DNA of 64,000 bases from Anodontia alba (GCA_964016985.1 OZ024835.1:68402812-68466811), one strand, 5' to 3'; positions 1 to 12,124 are shown, counted from the stretch's first letter. Notes: generated by a model not told the origin, from the letters alone. Translations and numbers: made by a program.

Positions 1-179
1 AAACACAACTAGAAATGTGTCAGTATGACACAGATGCCCCCGCCAAGGGCCATCCTCATTCACACGCAGGAATTTTGCAAAAAATGGAGTTGAAAAAAGG
101 GCCATAACTCTCATAATTACTGGCAGATTTTACCCTAAATCCAACTTGACCAATATTTTATGATTATATACCTGTGTAT

Positions 180-640
180 AAACTATGAATCCAATACACC
201 AAACTTTTTTAAAATAAGCCTGTGACCTTGACCCTTAAGTCATCGGCATGGGCCAGGGTATCATTGATCAGAACTCTGAACCTGTATCTATCATCATACC
301 AAATATGAACCCAATCCATTATATGGTTCGGAAAGTATGAGCTTTTAAAATGTTTACAATCAAAATTTGTACGTGTAAGTCTATGACCTTGACCTTGTGA
401 TCATTGGCATGGGCGCGGGTATCGCTGAATAAACCCTTGACCTGTATCTATCATCAAACAAAATATGAAGTATATCCATTGTATGGTTTGGAAAATATGA
501 GCTCTTGAAAACTTTAACATCTAAGTCTCTGACCTTGACCTTGAGGTCAGGGTCGGAGGAATGGCTGAATAAAACTTTGGACCTGTAACTATCATCCTAC
601 CAAATATGAAGCAAATCCATTATATGGTTTGGAAAATACA
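180..640. repeat. TGACCTTGACC-type tandem repeat, block 1
   Basis: About three units of roughly 150 bp. Each carries a TGACCTTGACC core, then a GGCATGGGC..GGTAT stretch, a segment reading GACCTGTATCTATCATC, and an ATATGGTTTGGAAAATATGAGC end. Units differ by many substitutions, so the array is old. The same unit recurs near 2.3-2.9 kb. It is typical of dispersed bivalve repeats, and no coding frame is maintained. Confidence 0.8.
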
Positions 641-2289
641 AGCCAGAGTTCTCGGAAATGCCGAATCCGGCGTATTTTTACGCCTACTTTTGCTTTTGTA
701 CACGTAAAATTTCCTTCCGAGGATTCTCACTTACGCTCTATTGCTGCCGGACGTCCAAACTGAACTTCAAAGACGTACCGCGGACTTCCGAAATTTCTTT
801 TGTCCGTCGAAATCGATACCTGAGATGTCCAAAAATTGTCAAAAAGCCCGCCCACTTTTAATGAGTTGTATGATGTTTGCCCCGCCTACTTATTGGAAAT
901 TCGCTGTGTTGACTGAGCTTTAAGGACGTCCCACTTCCCGCTTGTGGGAGTTTTATTGACATCGGTGTCAAGCGTCGCGGCACCCTTTTGATGGCTGTGT
1001 GATCACTGTGTGTATTTGTCACGCGTGCTGAGTTGATTAATTGATGTTTGTATAATTAAACTTTCTTCTGCGACACCCGAAAATATTCGGTGAAATTATA
1101 TGAAGTCATTATTATTTTTAAATATTCACGTCTTAAAATCTTAAATTATTATTTTGCTAAGAACGTGTGTCGTCTGAAAACACCTCAACACTTCCGGGAG
1201 TTACCGAGTGAAATTGAATAAATAAATAACAATTATGCACAGAACGCAAATTTAAATCTATTCGAATTTAGAAGCTTATATTTGTCATGACAACAAAAGC
1301 AATTTTTCAAATGAGAAGAAAACATATTTTTCGTCAAAATTTTCAGAAAACCCGTTTCTAAATTCGTAGCCTTGTTCCGGCTGCGCTGTTTACCAGCGCA
1401 GAAAAGAGGCAAAGTAAGTCTAAATATAGGCAAATTGTGATGGTTTTGCTTGCTATTCTCCGCGAACGAACGTATTGCTGTTGGTAACTCATCGAGAGCT
1501 GCCTTTTATTTGTTTGTTGTTGCACGAGTCGGCGCCATTTTCCCGCAATTTTTGTGAAGTAAGCAACTCGCTCGCTCGTGTTGATCAGCTTCAATCCGAG
1601 CAAATATTTCATTAAATACATTTCTGCAAAATAATTTCAGCATAGTTTGTTTTTAAGAAAACATGTTTTGGGTGTTTTCTCTTATGTATTTTCTTTTCTT
1701 TTTTTCTTTCTCTGGGCTTTGAAATGAACGCGAAGTTGGACCAATGTTGGTGCTTTCTATAAGATCCGATATACAAGTACAGACTTTCCAAAAAGATGCG
1801 ATCGAATTTTAATAAGCGATAAGGATATGTTTAAAACACATCTAAGAGAAGTGTATATCATGATGATTCTGTGTGACACTGAATTAAGAACCTCTGTTCT
1901 ACTAAAGAAAGGGCAGACTGCCGCAGCAGGGAAAAAAGTGGGACTTCCTAGATTTTCCTGTGGGACTTCCACATTTGAGGGGTAGGAAGTCTGGGACTTC
2001 CTGAGTCTGGAAGTTAATGGGTCCTGTCACTATTTCCTAAGCCCCAAAAGCTTTTGGATCCTTACCAGACACTCAGTGGCCAAGGTTAACTATGTTGAAA
2101 AATGAAGTTGTCCAGACAATGTCCTTAAACATTAAGTTTTCATATTTAGCCGAAAACTCCAAGTTTTCTAGGTCAAACTCCTATTTTTCAATTTTAACTC
2201 CAACTTTTCTCAGAGATGGATTCTTGAACTCCTGCTTTCAAAATCCTAGTGAGAACTCTGCAAGCTCTAAACATACTTTAAATTTAAAA
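641..2289. other. No recognisable gene
   Basis: No open frame with a recognisable domain and no convincing exon was seen. A GC-richer stretch around 1500-1570 contains GGCGCCATTTTCCCGC, which resembles YY1 and E2F sites, and could be a promoter remnant. A few short CTGGGACTTCC-like repeats lie around 1940-2010. Confidence 0.4.
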
Positions 2290-2945
2290 TTTCTATGTGT
2301 GTGACCTTGACCTTGAGGCATGGGTGAGGGTATTAGTGATATCACTTTGGACTTGTATCTATTGTTGTATCAAATATAAACCCAATGCATCATATGGTTT
2401 GGAAAATATGAACTCTTAAAAACATTAGCGTTAAAAATTTCTAAGTCTGTGACCTTGACCTTGAAGTGATAAGCATGGGTGGGGGTATTGTCGATTAAAC
2501 CTTTGGACCTGTATCTATCATCAAAGCAAATAAAAAGCAAATCTATCATATGGTTCGGAAAATATGATCCCTTTAAGAACTTTAATATTAAAAATTTCCA
2601 AGTCTGTGACCTTGAGCTTGATCATAGGCATGGACATGTGTATTGCTGAATATCACTTTGGAGCCTGTATCTATCATCATAACAAATACGAACCAAATAA
2701 ATCATAAAAGTTCAGGTGCTCCTGATACAAATACATTAACCCCAGTCTTTAACATTAAAAATTTCAAAGTCCATGACCTTGACCTTTAGGTCATTGGGCA
2801 TGGGTGGGGGTATTGTTGAATGAAACTTTGGACCTATATCTATCATCAAACCAAATATGAACCAAATACATCAGATGGTTTGGAAAATATGAGCTCTTAA
2901 AGTTCAGGTTCGACCTGGTACAAGTGCCTTAACCAGTGTCTAACA
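2290..2945. repeat. TGACCTTGACC-type tandem repeat, block 2
   Basis: Four further diverged units of the block 1 repeat. The TGACCTTGACC cores lie near 2300, 2450, 2606 (TGACCTTGAGC) and 2772, giving a period of about 150-165 bp. The block ends in the palindrome-rich ACGTACGTATTACGTACGT stretch near 2953. Confidence 0.8.
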
Positions 2946-3232
2946 GGATCACATACGTACGTATTACGTACGTACATACATTCGTACAGAAGGACGTACA
3001 TTCGTATGCACATACCCACATATGGAAAACCGAAAAACTATATGCCACTAGCAGGAGGTATAAAGATCCTGAAGAAGCCAACTAACCTCACCTGGATCTG
3101 CACTGTTTGCCATTAAGTATGTGAATTTATATCAACAATCTGGATCAAGTAATCTGATTGGCTGAAAATTAGAAGTGGGCATGGCATCTTAATTTATTCA
3201 GCATGACACGGTTAAACCAATTTATATTCATC

Positions 3233-3322
3233 CATTTTGCAAGTGTTGTTTCTGGGTAATCATTAGAAATGCCTCAGCTGAGGCATTTCTAATGATTACC
3301 CAGAAACAACACTTGCAAAATG
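3233..3322. repeat. Perfect hairpin with ~44-bp arms
   Basis: Reading outward from the CAG|CTG centre at 3277/3278, both arms match without an evident mismatch for about 44 bp. The tip is CATTAGAAATGCCTC / GAGGCATTTCTAATG, the same tip motif found in other hairpins of this window. It lies downstream of the last visible STAM exon. No transposon ends were recognised outside the arms. Confidence 0.85.
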
Positions 3323-3552
3323 TGTTTATGAAGAAAAAAACTTTTTACTTGAAAGAAGTTTCTGCAGCAAACATTGCAGGGCTGAAAAAATCCACTTGTC
3401 TCCTTTCCATGATGCGTAATTTTTTTTCTATTTTCTATATAATTGAGGGTACACAATATGTCTGGACATGCAGGACGAATGAAAATTTTAAGAATTTTCA
3501 AAACTTCATTCAGTATAATACACTATCAGGCTAAGGTTCAGTATTCACTTAC

Positions 3553-3628
3553 AGTGAGTGCCTGCATGGACACAAAGGGAACCCTGTGATTTAATCTCTT
3601 CACAATAGAACGCAAACAGTCTTTGGAC
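3553..3628 (-). CDS. STAM: STAM coding exon 3 (VHS domain), partial gene
   Basis: A 76-nt exon bounded by a TTTTCAG acceptor and a GTAAGT donor. Together with the last two bases of exon 2 it encodes GSKDCLRSIVKRLNHR followed by VPFVSMQALT. This matches the VHS domain of STAM (PKDCLRSI..R.NH..PHV.MQALT pattern), where the helix pairs contribute to ubiquitinated-cargo recognition. Exon phases join exactly with the exon at 6741-6822 and end in phase 0. The next expected segment (LLG.CVSNCGK region) was not found to the left, so the rest of the gene (VHS end, UIM, SH3, GAT-like coiled coil) lies outside the window. Confidence 0.92.
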
Positions 3629-4739
3629 CTGAAAATTAAACAACAACATTAATTAAGACAAATCAGTGGAATTGAAACTACAGTGATTATCCAAAGTGTT
3701 GGGACAGATACGCCTTTGTAAACAGTGTAGACCCAATTAGATGACACAGAAAGGAGCCTCTGATCAGGGTCATCACTGTTTGCCATACTTACAGCAATAT
3801 TTTAGACATATCAACAGGTAGTAGAATAGACTATTTCAAATTTTAGCATGGGAGATACTTGATAAGGTGTCCCAATACTCAGAGTAATAGCCAACTTCTA
3901 CAAGTACTAAATTAGCCTAATTAATACTGGGAAAATATAAATGTGAAATGATAATACCCGCCATTATCTCGCTGTCAAAAATGGACAAAATTCGCCCATT
4001 AGCAATCCCAAACCAGATCTCCTTATTATCAATGCATGTTCCAAGTTTGGTTAAATTGATTAATTGAGTTGGGGTTTAATGACACGTCAACCATTGTGGG
4101 TCATTCTGGGTCGTCTCCCAGAGAAAGGGAGAAAAGAGACAGAAGAGATAGTACTGGAGATGAAAGAGAGGGACAGGGAAGAAAGAGGAACAGAAATGAA
4201 AGTGAAGATACAGAGGAAATGAAAACATTCCCCCTCTACCTTTATCTGCTACAAGGACAGCAGGCCTTGCCCAACTGTAAGCCAATCCCATTTAGATGCC
4301 CCGGTGATGCACATGTAAGGTACACGACACCTTTGCCACACCCGACTACCCCCAACAAGTTTGGTTAAAATCCCTTGACAGTTACTCAAGTTATCATCCA
4401 TAAACAAAAATATGGGCATCTCAGGCAGATAACTCCATCAAAATTTGATAGCAATGCACATACCAAGTTTGGTGAAAATCCATTGATGTTTACTCAAATT
4501 ATCATTTGGAAACTAAATAAGGACAGACAGATGTACAACTGACGGATGGACAGACAGACATCCAATGTGAAACCATAATACCCCTCAACTATGGTGTGGC
4601 CGGGATATAACAAGAGGTCCAAACGCGGGGCATCATATGCCCTTGGCAAGTAATCAGATGTAGCACCTATACTGACACAGAGTAGGAGGGGTTAGCCTGA
4701 GAAGAAAAGCTTATAGGGATAGACAGACACACATAACTC
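3629..4739. other. STAM intron 2, left part: dispersed repeats
   Basis: The stretch contains a CAAACAGTG..CACTGTTTG hairpin remnant (about 3735-3787), a molluscan repeat with GACAGACAG and CGGATGGACAGACAG (about 4515-4560), and a GCCCTTGGCAAG-type tail near 4645. The open frame near 4069-4368 is low-complexity and unlike any known protein. No exon was seen. Confidence 0.5.
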
Positions 4740-6150
4740 TATTAATATTTGGTGAACTGTAACCTCAAAAGAAAATGTGCTGCTCCACATCATGGTCTAA
4801 CTACATGTATAAATCACTATTTCAGCTTGATAGGATGTTAATCGTAAGAAGAATATTGGTAGACTGTAACCTCGAAATGGTATGCACTGCTCCACATCAT
4901 AATGGAACTTTTTACAAAGTTTCAGCTGCTAATGTAATCCATAGGAGGAGTTAGCTTATGAAATTTTCAAAGGGGCATTACTGCTGATATTTCATGGCCT
5001 GTAACCTCAAAACAACATGTGCTGCTCCACATCATTGTCTAACAGTTACTATAAATAAAGTTTCAGCTTGATCAAATGTAAACTGCAGAAGGAGTTAGCA
5101 AGAAACAAAATATTTACTGAAATTTTCAAAGGAACATAACTGCTACTCTCTGGTGGACTGTTAACTCGAAATAATATGCACTGCTCTACATCATGGTGCA
5201 ACTCTACAAAGTTTCAGCTTAATATAATGTAACCTACAGGAGGAGTTAGCTGGAAATGAAATGGTTACAGAAATTTTCAAATGGGCGTATCTCTGTTAAT
5301 ATTTGACTGTGACCTTGAAACACTATGCATTGTTCCACATCATGGTCTAACTATAAATCAAGTTTCAGGTCTCTGATATAAACTGTAGGAGGAGTTAAAT
5401 TGAAACAAAGTTTACAGAAATTTTCAAAGGGGGCATAACTCTATTAACATTTGCAACCTCGAAACAATATGCACTGCTCCACATCATCATGGTCTAATTA
5501 TAATTTAAGTTTCTGTTTGATCAATTGTAATCTGAGGGAAGATTTAGCCGGAAACAAATTTTTTACAAAAATTTTCAATGATGCATAACTCTTTAATATT
5601 TGGTGGCTAGTAACACTGAGATAGTATGCGCTGCTCCACATCATGATCTAACTTTATACATGTATATCAAGTTTCAGCTTGATTGGATGTACATGTAAAC
5701 TGTAGGAGGAGTAAGCTGGAAACAAAATGTTTACAAAAATTTTCAAAGGGGCGTAACTAATGGTATTTGGTGGACTGTAACCTTGAGACAATATGCGCTG
5801 CTCCACATCATGATCTAACTAAATACCAAGTTTCTGCTTGGTAGGAGGAGTAAGCTGAAAACAAAAAGTAAAGTAGGAGGAGTAAGCCGGAAATGACATG
5901 TCTTATTATAATTCAAGTTTCTGCTTGATCATATGTAATCTACGTTGGATTTAGCCGGAAACAAAATGTTTACAAAAATTTTCAAAGGGGCATAACTATG
6001 TTAATATTTGGTGGACTGTAATCCCAAAACAATATGTGCTGCTTGAAATCATAGTCTAACTATGTATCAAGTTTCAGCTAGATCGGATGTTAACTGTAGG
6101 CGGAGTTATCCAGAAACGAAAAGTTTACAGATGAACTGACGGTCATAACG
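4740..6150. repeat. Tandem array of ~120-170 bp units in STAM intron 2
   Basis: About nine diverged units. Each has a GGGGCATAACT segment, a TTGGTGGACTGTAACCTC segment, CTGCTCCACATCATGGTC, AAGTTTCAGCTTGATC, and TAGGAGGAGTTAGC. CTGCTCCACATCAT-like cores occur near 4778, 4887, 5022, 5180, 5333, 5474, 5632, 5800 and 6050. Divergence between units indicates an old array. There is no coding potential. Confidence 0.85.
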
Positions 6151-6382
6151 GACGCCAATGAGCAAAATTATAATAATATGTCCTGTTTTTCAAATGGGTG
6201 TATAAAATATGTTTTGGGTCTCATCAGGCCAAAAAAGTTCCTCTAGACATGTGTAAAATGCCCAGTTTCAGATCATCCTACATATAGGGTAAATGTCCTA
6301 AAATTTTGAACACTTTATTCCAAACTATTTTGGCCTAAAATTTGCTTTTTATGCAATTGTTTCTTAAAATACTTAGTGGAAT

Positions 6383-6452
6383 GGCAAACAGTGTAGACCC
6401 TGATCAGACTGCTCCTTCAGGAGCAGTCTGATCTGGGTCTGCACTGTTTGCA
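6383..6452. repeat. CAAACAGTG hairpin repeat
   Basis: A near-perfect inverted repeat with arms of about 34 bp, running GGCAAACAGTGTAGACCC to GGGTCTGCACTGTTTGC around a TCAG centre. It is one of about ten copies in the window (near 3735, 22097, 22580, 25396, 28703, 29712, 30109, 57668, 61372 and 62020). The flanks are unrelated, so this is a small dispersed foldback element. Confidence 0.8.
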
Positions 6453-6740
6453 TATACATGTATCACTTTGTCAGAAACTTTGGTGTTCAAAATTTTATGA
6501 CATTTATTGTACCAACAGGGCATTTGCTCTCCATTCATACATGTACATACTGCAGTATCCAATGATTTTGTAAAAGGACTGAGCTACATGCTGATCTAGA
6601 CTTTCACTATCCACAAACATGTACATGTATGCCTACTTCTAAAGAGTACACATAAAATATGTATTCCTGTAGAATTAAGAAAAAATATCAGGGCCTATCA
6701 GCAGTTGTTGTATTTTCATAAAAAACAATTGCTCACTCAC

Positions 6741-6822
6741 CCATTTGTTGTCTTCACTTTATCACATATGTCCATAATTACAGCCCAGTCTTCTGTAGTG
6801 TTCATCTCACTTGTTGCTTTTT
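6741..6822 (-). CDS. STAM: STAM coding exon 2 (VHS domain start)
   Basis: An 82-nt exon with a TTCTACAG acceptor and a GTGAGT donor. With the last base of exon 1 it encodes [18 protein letters not shown] followed by ICDKVKTTN. This aligns residue for residue with the start of the STAM VHS domain ([19 protein letters not shown]). STAM partners HGS/Hrs in ESCRT-0 on early endosomes and sorts ubiquitinated receptors. The phases (1 in, 2 out) fit exons 1 and 3 exactly, which is independent support for the gene model. Confidence 0.95.
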
Positions 6823-6874
6823 CTGTAGAATAAAACAGTCCTTATACATGAAGTTTTTGATAAAAGTACATGTA

Positions 6875-7180
6875 CAGTCAAACCTCGATAGCTGGAACAG
6901 CAATGGCTCGTTTACCATGGCTAATTCAAACTCATTTTTTGAGTCCCTATGAAATTCTTCCGATAGCGCATGAAATTTTCTTATTTTACCACAAAATTAT
7001 ATGTTGTGTGTACTCATTAGAATCACCTCATCAAGGCAATTCTAATGAGTACACTCAACAAACAATCATTATGTACAAAATCGAAAAGATTACCCTAAAA
7101 TATCGCTATTTGCTTCCTGAACTGGTGCCATGATTAACCCTCAGTGGCCCAAAGATGTTCGTGCCATTGAAGTTCGACTG
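6875..7180. mobile_element. TA-flanked Tigger/pogo-like MITE with central hairpin
   Basis: The ends are CAGTCAAACCTCGATAGC and a right end whose reverse complement is CAGTCGAACTTCAATGGC. TA flanks both ends (6873-6874 and 7181-7182), as for Tc1/mariner/pogo elements. There is no transposase. A separate hairpin (about 6997-7068) with the tip CATTAGAATCACCTC / TTCTAATG sits in the middle. It is inserted in STAM intron 1. Confidence 0.75.
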
Positions 7181-8802
7181 TATCTGGATTTAATATTTAT
7201 CTTTATCTCCATAAAAATATACAGTCACTGGCAAAAGACAAATAGAGATGGTACAGAGACATGCTGCCAGATATGCAATTGCCATGATAATACAAGCAGC
7301 GTGTGTGACAGATATGTTGCAAGCTCTGGATTGGGAATCTCTAGAATCAAGATCTGACTGACCCTGCCTCTACCTACAGTACAACTCGAGTGGTTTTTCA
7401 AAATCCCCCTCCTACCCCTGAGCCGGTGGGGAGAGGATTCGAGTGGGAAGGATTAAATTTTAGTATCCCACAGTGGTTTCACCTGGGTCGGTGCGCTGCA
7501 TTCCCGCAGTAAAAATCGCCTGATAGAACTTTTTTTTGAACAGGTAAAATTCGAAGCAATTATGACAAACTGCTGACCTGATCAAAATCAGTCCTTTCAA
7601 CTCAATGTGTGACAAATTTTGATTGTCTGCTTCCCATTCACGTACCACAGTACAGTGTATGTTCATGTAGACAATCTTCTATGAGCGTACAGAATTGTTG
7701 GTATCTACGAACACAAAACGTACCGCAAATTTGGTGCACGTATAAATGCAACATTCGTACATCCTGCTTGCGTCAGTTTTCACTCATTAGCAGCCTTTTA
7801 AATATTAATAAAGTATCAAAACACTGCGATTGCCCGCGGACAATAACGAATGCGTATGGCCAGTGCATAGAAATGTTTCGAGGATTGTTAGGGCGAACAC
7901 AGAATTTAATTATCGTCTTACAGAGAGGGATGAGATAATTGTTCATTGGTTATTGCTTATGGTCTTTTTCACATTATCCAATCACTGACGATCATGTGGT
8001 TTATATCTGAGAGGGAGATCTTGATTGTTCATTACCTAGCCAAAACACTTGGTCGGTTGAAACGCTTCATAAAAAAATGTCACAAGCTAGCATTCTGAGC
8101 TTCTTCAGTTCAAACTTTGCGGAGTAAGGGGTGCAAAAGCGCAAATCTTCGGATTCTACTGAAGGTCCCTCTGCCACCAAAACACTGAAATGCTTAGGAC
8201 CGTCTGAGATCAATGTGTCTGCTTCCGAGGCATTGTCATGTTTTTTTTTCCCGGGACGATGCTTGTTGATCTCCAAATAAAAGCCTTTAAGATAGCAGAA
8301 GCGCCCCTTTAAGTCCCAGGTACAAGGTAAGAAATAAACAAACAGAAATGTCATTTTTTTTCTTGTTTTATTCATTAAATCTTTTTTCTTTCTTGTCTTT
8401 TTTCTTTGTTTTTAATCTCTAGGTAGGAATATTTCTGTATATTTATTCAGCGCTGCCAGCGGCAAATCAGCCAAATGATGTATAACCAAAATACAGGTTC
8501 TGATTTCCTCCCCGTGCAAACTTTCATTGCAAGCTGGCCAGGATAAACTTTTGTCTGCCGCAGAGTTCTACAAGTAAGTGGGTGGTTTTGTGGATAAAAA
8601 ACTCGACGGGAACGAGTGGGCGAAAAATCTGCCGCGGGGGGAATTGGAGAGGGATATCGGGAGGATCTGTGGTGGGCTTAAAAATCAACCCCACCGGTTT
8701 GGGGGGGAGGGAGTTGGGGAGGGGGGGATTTTTACTTAAGCTGTACTGTATCTCACACCTGTAAGTACCCAAAATCGAGAAAATCACACCAAGAAACTTA
8801 CC
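7181..8802. other. STAM intron 1 sequence without recognised gene
   Basis: Several open frames of 60-110 codons exist on both strands (for example 7609-7938 and 8067-8375). None has a recognisable domain, a splice context or a repeat relationship. A G-rich stretch near 8620-8730 and homopolymer runs near 8240 are the only notable features. Confidence 0.4.
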
Positions 8803-8986
8803 ATGTCCATAATCTATAGTAATGTACTACTGACAAGTAAATACTCACACAGCCAGTGCATACAAATGGCACATGCCCAATCCAAACATTGCATATAACA
8901 CAATTAGCATATTTTCCATTTGCATGTACTGGCTGTACAGTAGGAGTACTAGTATTTACTTGTCAGTACAGTTCTGCAGATTATGG
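8803..8986. repeat. Long imperfect inverted repeat
   Basis: The arm ATGTCCATAATCTATAGTA...GACAAGTAAATACT returns as AGTATTTACTTGTCAGTACA...CAGATTATGGACAT. A second paired segment (CAGCCAGTGCATACAAATGG / CCATTTGCATGTACTGGCTG) lies nearer the loop. Arms are about 80 bp with several mismatches. It is probably an old foldback element in STAM intron 1. No target duplication was recognised. Confidence 0.7.
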
Positions 8987-9757
8987 ACATTGTCGTTATT
9001 ATCCAATTTTCTACCTGTTCCATTTTTAGAAATATTAAATATATGAAAATTGTAAAATTCAGCAATTTAACGTTTTCTGTTACAGCTTCATTTAGCCATA
9101 TATAATTTATTTCTAAATTTGAAGAACCTGTGTAACAATTGATGGTTTATCAAAGATTATAGAAAAAACTTAAAACAATCAAAGAATGTTTGGTCTCTGG
9201 GTTTTACACTTATACCCCATGAAACGATAAATCTGGGTTTAAAAAATAATTACGTCCGATCTAAATTTCCTTTGTCCGATCTAAATTTCCTTTCTCTTGG
9301 ATAATATTTCTTTAATACCTCATAGTATTAACCCTAAATGAACAAAGTTAAAAACATAGTCTTGCTATCCAGAATGGAAATTTTGGTCACGGTCTCTGGG
9401 TTCCAGTCTTTGGGTTTCATACCGACCTGTCATTTGCCTGTCACCAATAAGAATTCTGAATCTGACACAGTAATCAAGTGGGATTGTGGTCTCTAGAAGA
9501 ACAGATCAAAAAGGGTTGGTTGCACACCACCTTCAATTTGTGCATATTAAGTGTGCATGCAGGCCAACTTCGATTGGCAGTTTGCTTCAAAAATCGTTTT
9601 TGTTTACCAAATTCTATCCTTGGTCAAAAATACTGATTCATGTCTTGTGACTTTGACTCGTTTTTTTCGACAAGATATATTTTCATATATGAACGAGTTA
9701 CAGAAAATTTGTGGATTTTCCTTAAAAGAAAGTAACTAACAGTATTCAGCGCCTTAC

Positions 9758-9800
9758 CAACATCGCCATCAAATGGCGAACTGCTTGCAAATAAAGGCAT
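9758..9800 (-). CDS. STAM: STAM coding exon 1 (initiator exon)
   Basis: ATG at 9800 opens a 43-nt exon encoding MPLFASSSPFDGDV plus one base, followed by a GTAAGG donor. The family N-terminus is [18 protein letters not shown], so the start and the splice junction into exon 2 (completing the Glu codon) are both well supported. The residues between MPLF and PFD are SSS-rich here. Intron 1 is about 2.9 kb. Confidence 0.93.
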
Positions 9801-9900
9801 AATTGCGTTCTTTTTTACGTCGTCTTTTCCTTGTTTTTATTCTAATCAACTAACCCAGTGCGCATGCCAAGCAGGAAGTAAGATAAAGCAATTCGCTACC
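9801..9900 (-). promoter_or_regulatory. Probable STAM 5'UTR/promoter
   Basis: Directly upstream of the STAM start are an ETS-type core (CTTACTTCCTGC on the minus strand, about 9868-9880) and a GCGCATGC half-NRF1 motif (about 9859-9868). Both are common in TATA-less housekeeping promoters. No TATA box is evident. The transcription start cannot be placed from sequence alone. Confidence 0.4.
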
Positions 9901-10019
9901 AATGGTTTCGTACAAACAGTTTTCGCTCCAACAAATAATGTAGGTTTAATACTATTGCATTGATCGTGTTTTGATTACTTAAAAACGGAGCGTTTTATTC
10001 TGGGAGGTTGCGTGGGAGG

Positions 10020-11600
10020 AATCCTAGACGTTTCGCCCCAAACCATTTCCTCCCTTGGTCGTTTCGCCCCAATACGTTTCCTCCCTGGTCGTTTCCCCCC
10101 TAGTCGTCCCCCAGTCATTTCTCCCCCCCCTAGTCGTTTCGCCCACTTTTCACTGTAAAACTAATTTTCACTGTTGAACTTTTATTAGAGGTGAGAAGAG
10201 GCAACTATTTAAGTAGCATCATCACCCTGTCACGTCAGCCTAAGGATAACTTATCCTTAGTTACCGGCCGGCACCGGGCCTTAGAAGTGGCCACTCAGGG
10301 AGGTGTGACTAGAACTTGTTACGCTAAAATTATTGAGGATTTTAGTGTAACCATTTACCGGCCATCTTTTTTTCTTCTTCTTCTTCTTCTTCTTCTTTTT
10401 TTTTAAATCTTATTTATGTATTTTTTTACGTATTTTATTGTTTTATTATCTTTTTTTATTACGTTTAATCACTTGTTTTGATTATTATTTTTTCTTTCTT
10501 CTTTTTTTTTTGTCATTTATCTTTTTTATTCATTAGTTTTACTTTTGTTACATATTTTAATAACAGCAGATGACAATTAACTATCTGTGGACCATAACCT
10601 TTTCTTCTAAAGTCTCGTAACTTCGTGACTGTTCACACGAACATCTCTGGTGATACATATATAATCAGTAATATGCTATATACATACATACATGCCCATA
10701 TGTCCGAAATCCAATAGCTTACCGAAACGAAATATAAGACAAAGGATTCGCTAGACATATGAGTGAAATATGTACAACAAAACTGGTAAAGGTGCTTAAG
10801 CGATAATTAAAGACGTTTAACTTTGCAAAGAGAGCGTTTTCACACCTCATCATTAATCGCATTAAGTGCGTGATTAATGAGTCAAACCAAATAAACAATG
10901 TGATTAACGGTATTGATCAAAACAGGAACAGAACAGAACAGATCTTTATTGAGAACTCCAAAGGGCTATAAATCCCATCAGGACATAACATTTAACAGTG
11001 TGATGGCGAATATACACAATGACAGCATTTTACATACACAAATCTGTAGTAAGGCTCAGTACTAGTAAATATGTGTTAATCCAAATGATTTGAAAAAATT
11101 AGTTATCTGAATAACTACCCAGAAAGGACAAGCCAAAGTGATTGGAGCTTGTCCCTACCTACTAAGGCTCACCTGTCTGGGTAGCTATTTTCAACAGTAG
11201 AGTAGAAATCTGTGTTGTAATATACATCGTATATACTATCTATCCTTCAGACAAAATATTTGCAGACACTAATAAGATATAATATAGGAAATAGTAACAT
11301 ACGGAGAAGGTATATACAGTTAAAATGATTTTATACTTTGATTTTATACTATTTCATAATTCCTACTTAACATTTTCATTCAAAGTACATGCTCTTCTCT
11401 TCTCTCTCTCCCTTTCTCTCTGTCTCACATGGAGTTAATAAATCTTTTATATAAAAAATAGGGGGAAATGGTTTGGGGGCGAAACGACTAGGGTTGGTGG
11501 GGGGCGAAACGACTAGGGGCCAAAAAATGGGGCGAAACGACTAGGGAGGAAACGACCAGGGGGGAAACGTCTTGGGGGCGAAACGTCTTGTTACCAGTGG
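10020..11600. mobile_element. Element bounded by inverted GGGGCGAAACGAC arrays
   Basis: The left boundary (about 10027-10145) is an array of GTTTCGCCCC and GGTCGTTTC-type units. The right boundary (about 11462-11593) is the same array reverse-complemented (GGGGCGAAACGACTAG units). The outermost bases pair as AGACGTTTCGCCCC. The interior (about 1.3 kb) has no transposase, contains T-rich and TTC microsatellites and another retroelement tail. The arrangement suggests a non-autonomous element whose termini are themselves short tandem repeats. Confidence 0.6.
10922..11260 (-). mobile_element. LINE-like 3' tail fragment
   Basis: On the minus strand this ends in AATAAAGATCTGTTCTGTTC, a polyadenylation-type hexamer followed by short TTCTG-type tail repeats as in CR1-like LINEs. 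No reverse transcriptase coding was seen next to it, so this would be a strongly 5'-truncated copy. It lies inside the GGGGCGAAACGAC-bounded element. Confidence 0.4.
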
Positions 11601-12124
11601 GATCAGAAGTGGATAGGGGATATGGCTGTTTTTTAAATTTAATTTTATTTTAGTTTTCTTTTTTTATATATAAATCTGTCTGTATCTGTATAAATATGGT
11701 GTAGAGCTTGAGGCCCTCCCATGGGATTGGGGGAACAGGGGAATAAGGCCATTTATTTTACGGGAACAAGGGAACAAAAGTCTAAAACTGAAGGGAACAG
11801 GGTAACAAAGGCAATTTTGGGAAACTGGGAACATAAAAAGTCAAGATTTTGATTTTGGGGAACAAGGAAAAATGCCGATTTTTTTTTCAGAGGAACAAGG
11901 GAACAGGTACACACCAACCCGCCTAGGAGGGCCTCAGCTCGTTCAGCGTAGCACACCGGTTCCGAGTCCCTGAAGATTCAACCTGAAAGCGTTCTTAGTT
12001 CTAGAAACTACTTTAACCATACATCGTAAGTTACAGCCTTTAGTCTTTAATAGGCTACGTTTGGATAAAATGATTTTCCAACATTGTGTATGAGGATGAA
12101 AATTAAACCATGCCGTAAACATGT
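11601..12124. other. Dispersed repeats, no gene
   Basis: The stretch holds short GGGAACAAGGGAACA-like repeats (about 11730-11915). After them comes a sequence with GATTCAACCTGAAAGC and TCTTAGTTCT that also occurs at 21150-21200 and 21765-21795, a common bivalve interspersed repeat. No coding feature is supported. Confidence 0.5.

Noticed and set aside
4069..4368. Charged open frame (REREKRDRRDSTGDEREGQ) in STAM intron 2
   Set aside because: Low-complexity purine-rich stretch in a repeat-rich intron. It has no splice context and no family resemblance, and is open by composition.
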